64,000 bases of DNA from Bacteroidota bacterium. GTDB taxonomy: Bacteria; Bacteroidota; Bacteroidia; Chitinophagales; Chitinophagaceae. Shown here one piece after another: positions 27,652 through 36,018 of the stretch (positions within the stretch are counted from its first letter, which is position 1; each line of letters starts with the position of its first letter). The stretch spans positions 6,303 to 70,302 of the forward strand of contig JAFAEW010000103.1 in NCBI GenBank assembly GCA_023423835.1, read 5' to 3'. Below the pieces are notes generated by a model. It saw nothing but the letters and a program-made list of their open reading frames with translations. It did no database searches and was not told the origin of the DNA. The translations under genes and the position numbers were made by a program.

Positions 27652-29130
27652 TTACGCTTCAGGATGATTATACAGGGGCAGACCATTGATCACTTTCGCA
27701 ATGGCCTCTTCCTGAATGGCGATTCCTTTTGCTGAAGCTTCCTGCCGGATCTTTCCCGAATCTTTTTCAATTTCTGCAATTGGAATCGCTTTGGCTCTTT
27801 TTTCCATTGGCGGATTCAATTTTCCGGTTTTCTCAAATTCTGAAGCAGCAAGCAGGATGTCGGAAGGCAGATCGGTTTCACACCGGTAGGCAAGTTCGAT
27901 AAACTGTTTGGCAAAATAGCTGTCGATCTGAATTCTCCGCTTCGACAGATGCGCAAATTGTCCTAATACGCGGCAAATATTTTCGCGTTCATCCGGACTT
28001 AACTGTTCCGCAAAATCATATTCCTCAATCTTTTTCAAACTAAGGATTACGGGCTCAAGCGCATCCACTGAAATGATAAAAACATTGTGGATGTCGTGTT
28101 TGTAAACAAACGATCTCAGATGGTCAAGAGTGTTGGAGGGAACGACAAAGAAAACATCGGTTTTCACATTTTCCTGTTTCGCGTACTTCTTTGCTTTTTC
28201 CGCCTGGTCTTTCAGATAGGCGGGAAAATTGGCAAGGTCATCACCACCCGGACTTTTCGCATCAAACACAATATATTCCTCACAAATGAAAAGTGTATTG
28301 TCCGGATCTCCCTTAAATGAAACCTTATCGATGTATTGTATGGTATATTTCTGGCAGATGGATTTGATGATGCTTTTTGCCCACTCCTGGTGGCGGCTCC
28401 AGGTTTCTTTCAACGCCCTTATGCGCCGGATCTCTGCCTGATTTCTCGATTCAATCTCTGCAGATCTCTCACTCTGGATCTGCGCCTGGATTTTAGAAAG
28501 TGTGGCCATACAGTTTGAATGTTCTGCCTGTCTGAATTCTTCATCTTTCAACAGCCGGGTGCTCTCTTTAGTCAGTCGTTCGCAATCTGACCGTATCCCC
28601 TGCAGCCTGCCCTTCGATTCAGAAAGTTCGTTTTCCAGTTGTAGCTTCCTGGCGGATAAGGTGGCGATGGCTTCGGCCTTTGAAGCGATTTCTTCCGATA
28701 GTCTTTTGTTTTGCCGGTTGTAATGATCAATCCGTTCGTTCAGCCGGTCGTTGTCTGATCGCAATTCGGCAATCTTCTCGCGAAAAGCATCAATCGTAGT
28801 GCCTTGTGAAGAATTAGCAGAAGTTAGCTGTGATATTCTGCCGGTTGCATCACGAATGTTGTCGTTTAGCCTTTGAACTTCATTTTCTTTCTTTAAAGCT
28901 GCTTCCACTGCTGATGCTGCTTCTTTCCGCAAGTTGCTGTTCTCCGATTCCAGTCGCATCACCATTAAACTATTGTGATCGAGACCGACAATTAGTTTTT
29001 GAAGATCGGCCGCGGCATCGAACAAAAGGTCTTTTATTTTCTTCCAACTGAATATTCTGCCTAAAAAACTCATCGACCTCAGTTCATGTATCAGCCGTTT
29101 AAGGTTGTCGAAGTGATTATCCATCGCCAT
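27652..29130 (-). CDS. Long coiled-coil protein with RmuC-like PD-(D/E)XK nuclease domain
   Basis: 492 residues from the ATG at 29130 (MAMDNHFDNLK; 29124 also possible). An upstream in-frame start at 29211 adds a hydrophobic stretch of unclear value. Residues about 40-250 are heptad-rich coiled coil (Glu/Lys/Arg/Leu/Ser). The following globular part contains EEYIVFDAKSPGGDD, where an acidic pair, a beta strand and D-x-K match the PD-(D/E)XK core of RmuC-type proteins, then a helix-rich C-terminus. The layout is coiled coil plus nuclease as in RmuC, a protein that limits recombination at repeats, but the family assignment is by motif only. It stands alone, convergent with both neighbours. Confidence 0.65.
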   Translation of the reverse strand: MAMDNHFDNLKRLIHELRSMSFLGRIFSWKKIKDLLFDAAADLQKLIVGLDHNSLMVMRLESENSNLRKEAASAVEAALKKENEVQRLNDNIRDATGRISQLTSANSSQGTTIDAFREKIAELRSDNDRLNERIDHYNRQNKRLSEEIASKAEAIATLSARKLQLENELSESKGRLQGIRSDCERLTKESTRLLKDEEFRQAEHSNCMATLSKIQAQIQSERSAEIESRNQAEIRRIRALKETWSRHQEWAKSIIKSICQKYTIQYIDKVSFKGDPDNTLFICEEYIVFDAKSPGGDDLANFPAYLKDQAEKAKKYAKQENVKTDVFFVVPSNTLDHLRSFVYKHDIHNVFIISVDALEPVILSLKKIEEYDFAEQLSPDERENICRVLGQFAHLSKRRIQIDSYFAKQFIELAYRCETDLPSDILLAASEFEKTGKLNPPMEKRAKAIPIAEIEKDSGKIRQEASAKGIAIQEEAIAKVINGLPLYNHPEA

Positions 29131-29232
29131 GCAAATTTGATTGAAACTTAAAATTAGGATTAATGAAGCAACTCGGGCAGACCCGGTAAAAATAGTTTCC
29201 GGCGACTGCAAATCCTGAAGTAAACATTGCTT

Positions 29233-29240
29233 TATATTTG
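29233..29240 (+). promoter_or_regulatory. Bacteroidota -7 element TATATTTG, DUF4142 gene promoter
   Basis: Exact TAnnTTTG match 28 bp before the ATG at 29269. No clear -33 TTG. Confidence 0.5.
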
Positions 29241-29268
29241 CAGGGATTAATCAGCAAGTTTTAAAATT

Positions 29269-29790
29269 ATGAATCGCATATTGCTCCTTATCATCGCTGT
29301 TTCAACAATTTTTTCTTTCGGTTGCTCAAAAGAGGAAGCGGGCGGAATGAACAGTACGGATGAAAAATTTATGGTGTCAGCAGCTTTGACTGATCTCGCC
29401 GAAATAGATTTCGCTACAATGGCACTTTCGAAAAGCGAGACCGATTCTGTTCTCAACTTTGCTACTGCGATGAATCTCGATCACACAGCCAATCTTTCGA
29501 CCCTAAGAGACTCACTTGCAAGGGAATTGAATTATAAACATCTGCCGACTACTATCGATACGGCACATATGTCTTTAAAAATAAAAATATCTGCCCTCAC
29601 CGGCTACGATTTCGATACGGCTTATATTAACGGACAAATCAGAGATCACCAATCTGCCATTGCCGACTATAATATGGAAATCCGCAACGGCTACAACAAG
29701 GGTATCAAAGCTTTTGCTGCCGATAAATTGCCAATGCTACAGATGCATCTCGACCGGGCAAAAGCGGTGGCAAAATCGCTCCATCCGTAA
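29269..29790 (+). CDS. DUF4142-family lipoprotein
   Basis: 173 residues. The lipoprotein signal ends in SFGC (Cys19), so the protein is anchored at the membrane facing the periplasm. The mature part is a helical bundle with the DUF4142 layout: an alternating helix pair near 35-70 (EIDFATMALSKS...) and a second near 110-165 ending with HLDRAKAVAK. DUF4142 proteins resemble ferritin-like four-helix bundles, but metal ligands are not evident. Function unknown. Four bases separate its stop from that of the convergent ABC exporter. Confidence 0.82.
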   Translation: MNRILLLIIAVSTIFSFGCSKEEAGGMNSTDEKFMVSAALTDLAEIDFATMALSKSETDSVLNFATAMNLDHTANLSTLRDSLARELNYKHLPTTIDTAHMSLKIKISALTGYDFDTAYINGQIRDHQSAIADYNMEIRNGYNKGIKAFAADKLPMLQMHLDRAKAVAKSLHP

Positions 29791-29794
29791 CTGG

Positions 29795-31624
29795 TTATTG
29801 GTATCCCATAGCCTGGAGTTTGAAAAGTTCGGCATAACGCCCGTTGTTTTGCAGCAGATCTTCATGGCTGCCTATCTCAATAATTTCACCCTGGTCTAAC
29901 ACGACAATGCGGTCCGCCATTCTCACGGTAGAAAACCTATGTGAAATCAAAACGGCGGTCTTTCCCCTGGTGAGCTCCGAAAATCGCCGGAAAACCTCAT
30001 ATTCCGCTCTTGCATCGAGGGCAGCCGTTGGTTCATCCAGAATTAAAACCGCGGCATCCTTCATGTACGCTCTCGCAAGTGCTATCTTTTGCCATTCCCC
30101 GCCGGAAAGTTCGACTCCCTGGTTAAACCGCTTTCCCAAAGCCTGATCGTACTTGCCGGGCAGCCTCTCTACAAGCGGATCTGCGAGGCTTTGCCTGGCT
30201 GCATCGATGATCAGCTTTCGATTATCCTTTTGGTCGATGTTTCCTACGGCAATATTCTGTGAAACAGTCATCTGATACCGTATAAAATCCTGGAAAATAA
30301 CGCCGATCTCCCTGCGAAGTTCCATCAGGTCGTATTCCCGGAGGTCATATCCATCCAGAAGAATCCTGCCTTCGGTTGGATCATAGAGCCTTGAAATCAG
30401 TTTCACCAGTGTTGATTTTCCGGCTCCGTTCTCACCAACGAGGGCGAGCTTTTCGCCGGCCCGAAGCGTGAAGTTCAGATTTCTGTTGGCCCATTTCTCG
30501 GAATTTGCATATTTAAATCCCACGTTTTCAAATCTGAATCCCTCTTTTAGTGGCTTGGGAAACGGCCTTGCATTCTCCCTTGGAATGATTTCAGGCTGAA
30601 TATCGAAGAAGTCGAAGAAATCGTTCAGATAAATAGCGCCCTGTGCAATGGTAGTGAACCTCGAAAGAATCCCTTCCAGCAATGTCCTTAACTGGCGGAA
30701 GGATCCGGCGAGAAAGGTGAGATCTCCTATCGTTAATTTTCCCTCAATGGTCTTAAGGATGATATAAACATAGGCGCCATAGTATCCAAAGGTACCCAGC
30801 AAGCTGAACAAGGTTCCCCATAAAGACCGGTTCAGCGAGATCTTTTTATTGTCGAGGAAAAATTTTGTGGAAAGAAATTTAAAGCGATCTATAAGAAATC
30901 CGGACAGGTTAAACAGTTTTACTTCTTTTGCAGACTCATCGCTGGCTCCCACATATCGCAGATAGTCGAGCTCCCTTCGCTCGGGCGTTTGTCGCCGGTT
31001 GAGGGAATAGGTGCGGTCATTGAAATAGGATTCTCCCATAAAAGCCGGCAATACCGCTACCAGCAAAATGAGGATCAGCCATGGATTAAATGCAATAAAT
31101 CCTACCGCCAGAAAACCCACGGTGATGATGTCCTGCAACTGACTTAAGACCTGTGACAGTAAAACCGTTCTTCCAACGGTTTGTTGCCTTGCCCGTTCGA
31201 GCTTATCATAAAAAGTGGAATCTTCAAATTGAGCAAGATCAAGGGTAGCGGCGTGTTTCATAATCAAAACAGAAGTATGATTGGCAAAAAGATCACCGAG
31301 TAAGCTATCGGTCAGGGTTGTAAACCTTGCCAAAGCGTCTGATAAAAAGGCCAGTGCAAATTCCGCCGCCACCAGTTCCCAGAGATAAAAAGTATCGTTA
31401 GATTTCCCGGTACTCAACGCCAGCACGTGATCGATAATCAGTTTTCCCACGTAGAGGATGGATACGGGAATCATCGAGCGCACAATTCTCAGCGCCGCAT
31501 TGGTAATTGTTAGCCACGGGCTCATTTTCCAGACAAGTTTAAAAAAACGTGGCAGATTACTTAAAGCCGAAAATTTCGCTTTGAGCGAAATGGTATCCGA
31601 AATCCTGTTCTTATTTTCCCTCAT
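29795..31624 (-). CDS. ABC exporter, fused membrane and ATP-binding domains
   Basis: 609 residues. About six membrane helices (35-340) are followed by an ATPase domain: Walker A GENGAGKST, Q-loop FQDF, signature LSGGEWQK, Walker B AVLILDEP and switch His in LISHRFST. This is a half-transporter that works as a homodimer, like lipid A, peptide or multidrug exporters. The signature LSGGEWQK places it in the subgroup also seen with peptide and bacteriocin systems, but no substrate gene is nearby. Divergent from the CDF transporter. Confidence 0.9.
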   Translation of the reverse strand: MRENKNRISDTISLKAKFSALSNLPRFFKLVWKMSPWLTITNAALRIVRSMIPVSILYVGKLIIDHVLALSTGKSNDTFYLWELVAAEFALAFLSDALARFTTLTDSLLGDLFANHTSVLIMKHAATLDLAQFEDSTFYDKLERARQQTVGRTVLLSQVLSQLQDIITVGFLAVGFIAFNPWLILILLVAVLPAFMGESYFNDRTYSLNRRQTPERRELDYLRYVGASDESAKEVKLFNLSGFLIDRFKFLSTKFFLDNKKISLNRSLWGTLFSLLGTFGYYGAYVYIILKTIEGKLTIGDLTFLAGSFRQLRTLLEGILSRFTTIAQGAIYLNDFFDFFDIQPEIIPRENARPFPKPLKEGFRFENVGFKYANSEKWANRNLNFTLRAGEKLALVGENGAGKSTLVKLISRLYDPTEGRILLDGYDLREYDLMELRREIGVIFQDFIRYQMTVSQNIAVGNIDQKDNRKLIIDAARQSLADPLVERLPGKYDQALGKRFNQGVELSGGEWQKIALARAYMKDAAVLILDEPTAALDARAEYEVFRRFSELTRGKTAVLISHRFSTVRMADRIVVLDQGEIIEIGSHEDLLQNNGRYAELFKLQAMGYQ

Positions 31625-31697
31625 AGTATCATCCTTAAGTCCACGGTTGTGGTGGAACCGGAATTATAATTATAAAATTCGTTCCATCTATTATTTT

Positions 31698-31705
31698 TAT
31701 TTTTG
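31698..31705 (+). promoter_or_regulatory. Bacteroidota -7 element TATTTTTG, CDF gene promoter
   Basis: Exact TAnnTTTG match ending 10 bp before the ATG at 31716, which would leave a leader of only a few bases. Confidence 0.4.
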
Positions 31706-31715
31706 TCCGCTAAGC

Positions 31716-32603
31716 ATGCATCAGAGAAAAAAAGAGATTCATCCATCGGTTATTGCCATCAGAACCACCGTTTTAGGGATCGTGGTTGGGGTTTTGTTGA
31801 TCATTGTGAAAGGCGCGGCAGGATATTTCGGTCATTCCTATGCACTTATTGCCGATGCCACGGAGTCGGGTGCCGACATTTTGAGTTCGCTATTGCTTTG
31901 GGTGGGATTAAGAATTTCCCTGAAAGCTCCCGATCGGGAACATCCTTACGGACATGGCAAAGCAGAGCCGCTTGGTGCGATCGCCGTTGCGCTCTTTTTA
32001 ATTCTCGCTGCTTTCTGGATCGGGTACAATGCAATTGCATTGATGAACACGCCGCACCATTTGCCCGAACGGTTTACGCTTTGGGTATTGGTAATTGTAA
32101 TTGCCGTGAAGGAGATGATGTACCGTTATGTGCACGCCGTGGGAGAACGGATCAACAGCCAGGCGGTGAAAGCCGATGCCCGCCATCACCGAAGCGATGC
32201 CTTTACCTCGGTTGCAGCATTTGTAGGGATCAGCATCGCGCTGATTGGAGGACAAGGATTTGAAGGAGCCGATGATTGGGCGGCGCTCTTAGCTTCTGCA
32301 TTTATTTTTTATAATGCCATTGTAATTATCAAACCCGCGATTGCGGAGATCATGGATACCGCTCCCGGTGAAGAGATCGTGGAGGAGGTGAAGACGATTG
32401 CGGTAGAAGTTGTACGGGTAAAAGCCATTGAAAAATGTTATGTAAGAAAAATGGGATTTGATTTTTTCGTTGACATTCATGTAGAAGTCGATGGGGAATT
32501 AACGGTCACTGAAGGACACGAAATTGCCCACGAAGTAAAAGACGCACTGCTCAACAGCAACCTGAGAATCAGTAATGTGCTTGTGCATGTGGAACCGTAT
32601 TAA
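31716..32603 (+). CDS. Cation diffusion facilitator (CDF) family metal transporter
   Basis: 295 residues from the ATG at 31716 (MHQRKKEIHPSV). The open frame extends about 86 codons upstream, but that part overlaps the divergent ABC gene and the promoter. Six membrane helices are followed by a cytoplasmic ferredoxin-like domain (DFFVDIHVEVDG). The helix-5 metal motif is His-x3-Asp in HHRSDAF; the helix-2 motif reads E-S-G-A-D, with Glu where Zn exporters have His or Asp. It exports a divalent cation by proton antiport; the metal cannot be read with confidence. Confidence 0.9.
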   Translation: MHQRKKEIHPSVIAIRTTVLGIVVGVLLIIVKGAAGYFGHSYALIADATESGADILSSLLLWVGLRISLKAPDREHPYGHGKAEPLGAIAVALFLILAAFWIGYNAIALMNTPHHLPERFTLWVLVIVIAVKEMMYRYVHAVGERINSQAVKADARHHRSDAFTSVAAFVGISIALIGGQGFEGADDWAALLASAFIFYNAIVIIKPAIAEIMDTAPGEEIVEEVKTIAVEVVRVKAIEKCYVRKMGFDFFVDIHVEVDGELTVTEGHEIAHEVKDALLNSNLRISNVLVHVEPY

Positions 32604-32679
32604 TTCCAAAACTGCTGCGCGGGACTAAAAAAACCTTTTTGGGAAAGGATAACAGGCTTTGAGGATGGAGGGAAAGTGA

Positions 32680-35142
32680 TTACGGATTCGCTCCCTTACC
32701 CCCGTTTGCCTTAAATCCCAATAATCTCAATGCATTAAAGACCACCACCAGAGTTGATCCCTCATGCCCGATAACTGCAGGTCCGATGGATAGTCCGAAG
32801 ATCGTGGCCGGAACGAGAATCACCACCATTCCGAGGCTGATGAAAAGGTTTTGGGAAATGATTCCCCTTGCTTTCCGGCTAAGGCCGATTACAAAGGGAA
32901 GGTTTATCAGATTGTCGGCCATTAATGCCACATCCGCCGTTTCGAGTGCAAGTGGCGATCCGGCCGCACCCATTGCAATGCCCACATTGCTCTTTGCCAT
33001 TGCCGGCGCATCGTTTACCCCATCGCCAACCATTGCCACGCGGCCCAGTTCCTTCCTCAATTTTTCAATCGCCTCCACCTTTTCCCCGGGAAGCAGGCTT
33101 CCCATCGCATCCGAAATTCCGGTTTCCCTGGCAATCGCAGAGGCCACCTGCCGGTTGTCGCCGGTTAACATCACCATCTTTTTTATTCCCTGCTCCTTCA
33201 ACTGCAGGATCGTGTGCTTTGCTTCCGGTCGCGGCGTATCCATCAGGGTGATAATGCCTATGAGGATGCCATCTTTTTCCGCCAACATGGTTGTATTGCC
33301 TTCCTGTTCCAGTTCAGAGACTTTAGTTAGAACCGAGTGAGGGACCGCGCTTTCCTTTTCCACAAACAGTGCTAAATTTCCAATGTAGATTTCGGATCCG
33401 TTTTGGTTTGCCCGTAATCCTCTTGCTGTAATCGATTCCAGGTTCCTTGCCGGTTGCACCACCTGTTTCAAACGTTCCTCACCTCCTTTGACAATCGCGG
33501 CCGCCAACGGATGATCGCTTAGTTTTTCCACCGACACTACAATTTGCAAAACTGACTCCTCCGAATGTCCGTTTAGCGGAAAAATTCCCGTGAGTTCGGG
33601 TCTGCCTTTGGTGAGTGTACCCGTTTTATCAAAGGCAATGGCATTTATGGATCCTAATTCCTCCAATGGCTTTCCGCCTTTCACCAATACGCCTCCTCTC
33701 GCTGCTCTTGCCACCCCGCTCAAAACCGCACTCGGTGTGGAAATAGCGAGTGCGCAGGGACTGGCAGCCACCAAAACCGCCATCGCACGGTAAAAACTAT
33801 CTCCAAACGTTTCATCCCGCCATAAAAACACAAAAAGCAAAAAAAAGACGAGAATCAAAACCGCCGGAACATAATACTTTTCTATCCGGTCGGTAAAATT
33901 TTGCGTAGAAGATTTCTGCGTCTGCGCCTCATTCACCATCTTTATCAGCCTCGCTATTGTAGTGTCCGAGGCGAGTTTGCTGATATAAACCTCGAGAAGT
34001 TGGTTTCCGTTTATCGTTCCGGCAAAAACCTTATGATCCTGATCAATTTTTTCAAGATCCCTGATGGAATTAAGGGGATCCGGAAACGGAAACTTTTCGA
34101 CGGGAATACTTTCGCCTGTAATCGCTGCCTGGTTGACGCTGCTGTTTCCCGTAACAATAATCCCATCTGCAGAAATCACCGAATTAGGTTTAAGCACAAT
34201 CATTTGCCCGATTTGTAATTCCTCCACCTTTACTTCTTTCAACCCGTTTTCCGTTTTCAACAGGGCTGTTTTCGGCGTTAATTTCGATAAGGATTCGATC
34301 GATCGCTTTGCCTTTTCCAGCGCATAATGTTCGAGGGAATGGCCAAGGCTGAACAAAAAAAGTAATAAGGATCCTTCGGCCCATTTTCCCAGGAAGGCGG
34401 CGCCAACGGCTGCAACAATCATCAAAAAGTCAATCTCAAATCGGCCCTTGCTGATTCCTGAAATCGCTTCTCTCGTGGTAAAATAGCCGCCGGTCAGATA
34501 AGCGACGATGTAAAAACCGACCGGAAGCAGAGGATTTATATTGCTAAACAAGGACAGGATAAATCCCGTTGCCAGCATGATTCCGCAGGCGATAGCAAAA
34601 ATCAGTTCTGTTTTTTCTCCAAGGAACCTCGCGTGAACGTGGTGACGTGCGTGTTCATGCTTGTCAGATACCAGTTCAGGCAGATGAAAGTCTTCCGTAT
34701 TGACGATGGCAAGACCAAGTTCTGAAACCTTCTTTTTAATGGTGGAAAGATCGGTGAGCCCACGGTCGTACTCCAGTTGGATGAAGCCCGTTCCGGAAAC
34801 GGAAACGGTTATTATTCCCTTCCATTGACGGATACCCGCTTCCAGAATTCTGGCGTGACGGGGCTGCCGCACGCCGTCCACTTCGAGGAGCAGATGGCCG
34901 TATTTTTCAGTGATTTCCGCTCCCGCATCTTTTGCAAGTTCTTCTACTTCCGCTATTGTGATCTTTTCAGGGTCGTAATGGAAACAAAGCTTTGCTTTAG
35001 AGTCGCCATTTTGAGGAAGAATATGCACCCTGTCGATCCCCCGTTTAAACTGCAAATATTCAATGATCCGGTGAACGCATTGATCCTTTTCGTCGGGCAC
35101 TTCAGGTAGCAGAATATCGAGGTTAATTTTTGTTTTTTCCAT
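32680..35142 (-). CDS. P1B-4-type heavy-metal-translocating P-type ATPase
   Basis: 820 residues. The membrane metal motif is SPC (461-463) and the last helix has HEGST (near 793), the pair that defines subgroup P1B-4 (Co, Zn or Fe(II) export). The phosphorylated Asp505 is in DKTGTLT, with TGES at 342-345. The N-terminus (1-150) folds like two heavy-metal-associated domains, but neither has CxxC; the only cysteines are Cys22 and Cys53. A His-rich linker (162-170, HEHARHHVH) precedes the first helix. Convergent with the CDF transporter 77 bp away, so the two may serve metal export together. Confidence 0.92.
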   Translation of the reverse strand: MEKTKINLDILLPEVPDEKDQCVHRIIEYLQFKRGIDRVHILPQNGDSKAKLCFHYDPEKITIAEVEELAKDAGAEITEKYGHLLLEVDGVRQPRHARILEAGIRQWKGIITVSVSGTGFIQLEYDRGLTDLSTIKKKVSELGLAIVNTEDFHLPELVSDKHEHARHHVHARFLGEKTELIFAIACGIMLATGFILSLFSNINPLLPVGFYIVAYLTGGYFTTREAISGISKGRFEIDFLMIVAAVGAAFLGKWAEGSLLLFLFSLGHSLEHYALEKAKRSIESLSKLTPKTALLKTENGLKEVKVEELQIGQMIVLKPNSVISADGIIVTGNSSVNQAAITGESIPVEKFPFPDPLNSIRDLEKIDQDHKVFAGTINGNQLLEVYISKLASDTTIARLIKMVNEAQTQKSSTQNFTDRIEKYYVPAVLILVFFLLFVFLWRDETFGDSFYRAMAVLVAASPCALAISTPSAVLSGVARAARGGVLVKGGKPLEELGSINAIAFDKTGTLTKGRPELTGIFPLNGHSEESVLQIVVSVEKLSDHPLAAAIVKGGEERLKQVVQPARNLESITARGLRANQNGSEIYIGNLALFVEKESAVPHSVLTKVSELEQEGNTTMLAEKDGILIGIITLMDTPRPEAKHTILQLKEQGIKKMVMLTGDNRQVASAIARETGISDAMGSLLPGEKVEAIEKLRKELGRVAMVGDGVNDAPAMAKSNVGIAMGAAGSPLALETADVALMADNLINLPFVIGLSRKARGIISQNLFISLGMVVILVPATIFGLSIGPAVIGHEGSTLVVVFNALRLLGFKANGGKGANP

Positions 35143-35359
35143 TCCAGTTCAAGTCAGATAATTTAGTAGTTCATGTCCTTCAGCAAAATACGAAAATGAA
35201 TTGCTGAACGGGGAAATTATTATTGCATCGGGATTGCAATAACAGTCACTCAGCCAATTAGGATTATAATGTTATAAGGTTTCTTCTTTCCAAGGGATAC
35301 GGGTGGTTATTAAGGTTATAAGGTTTCTTTTCAACCGAGGATAAACATGGTTTTTAAGG

Positions 35360-35506
35360 TAATAAGGTTCGTCCTTCATTCAGCGAGACCAAAACAGAAA
35401 ACAAGAACCGAACTCGAGCGTGTCAAACCTTACTACCTTCATAACACAAACACGCCCAATGACAAACCAACCTTATTACCTTATTGTTCTAAGAACCAGT
35501 TTGATA
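35360..35506. repeat. Repeat core, copy A
   Basis: Begins TAATAAGGTTCGTCC, contains the segment AAGAACCGAACTCGAGC shared by all three cores, then CAAACCTTACTACCTT and CCTTATTACCTTATT as inverted arms, and ends in AACCAGTTTGATA. The distance from this shared segment to that of copy B is 234 bp. Confidence 0.8.
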
Positions 35507-35594
35507 TTATAAGGTCTCTTTTCAACCGAGGATAGCGGTTGTTACTAAGGTTATAACGTTTCTTTTCAACAGAGGATAAACGTGGTTATTAAGG

Positions 35595-35750
35595 TGATAA
35601 GGTTAAGCGTTCATTCACCAGACCAAAACAGAAAACAAGAACCGAACTCGAGCAGTTCCAAACCTTATTACCTTAATAGCAAAAAGCTCACTGATGGACA
35701 ACCCGACCTTATAACCTTATTTTTCTAAGAACCAGACTGATATTATAAAG
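35595..35750. repeat. Repeat core, copy B
   Basis: Begins TGATAAGGTTAAGCG, with AAGAACCGAACTCGAGC in the middle and inverted arms AACCTTATTACCTTAATA and ACCTTATAACCTTATT. The left flank GGTTATTAAGGTGATAAGG pairs almost perfectly with the first inverted arm. Distance to copy C is 200 bp. Confidence 0.8.
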
Positions 35751-35793
35751 TTATAAGGTTTCTTTCTCCAGAGGGTTAACCTTTTTATTAAGG

Positions 35794-35920
35794 TTATAAG
35801 GTTCGTCCTTCATTCAGCAAGACCAGGACAGAAAATAAGGACCGAACTCGAGCGTGTCAAACCTTATCACCTTGATAGCACAAACACTCCCAATGAACAA
35901 CCAACCTTAATACCTTATTC
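35794..35920. repeat. Repeat core, copy C
   Basis: Begins TTATAAGGTTCGTCC and carries AAGGACCGAACTCGAGC (one change from A and B) and inverted arms AACCTTATCACCTT and CCTTAATACCTTATT. It lacks the AACCAGxxTGATATTATAA ending of A and B, so the block stops abruptly here. Confidence 0.75.
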
Positions 35921-35960
35921 TTCCAGCAGCGTTGTGGAATTGGATCGATGAAATGCAACA

Positions 35961-36003
35961 GGACATAAAAAAAGAAGCCGTTGCAGCTTCTTTTTTTATG
36001 TCC
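35961..36003. terminator. Strong intrinsic terminator after the M28 peptidase gene
   Basis: An 18-bp perfect inverted repeat: GGACATAAAAAAAGAAGC (35961-35978), 7-base loop, and its complement at 35986-36003. It carries internal T-tracts on both strands and ends 16 bp from the peptidase stop, so it can act in either direction. Confidence 0.9.
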
Positions 36004-36018
36004 TTACGGATAGTTATT

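Larger units (their letters stand above)
35272..35920. repeat. Interleaved direct and inverted repeat block, no genes
   Basis: A 44-bp unit beginning TTATAAGGTTTCTT and ending TTATTAAGG occurs in tandem at 35272-35315 and 35316-35359, again at 35507-35550 and 35551-35594, and once (43 bp) at 35751-35793. Between and after these lie three copies of a longer core (35360-35506, 35595-35750, 35794-35920). The core holds inverted copies of the same motif (AACCTTATTACCTTAATA), so each core can fold back on its flanks. Copies differ by scattered substitutions. The only ORFs are short and not protein-like. The remaining non-coding bases, 35143-35271, show nothing clear. Confidence 0.85.

Noticed and set aside
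35347..35535. 62-codon ORF inside the repeat block
   Set aside because: It lies across repeat units and has no protein-like features, so it is a chance frame.
35272..35920. CRISPR array
   Set aside because: The units are imperfect, unequally spaced and occur in both orientations, and no unique spacers of constant length or cas genes are present.
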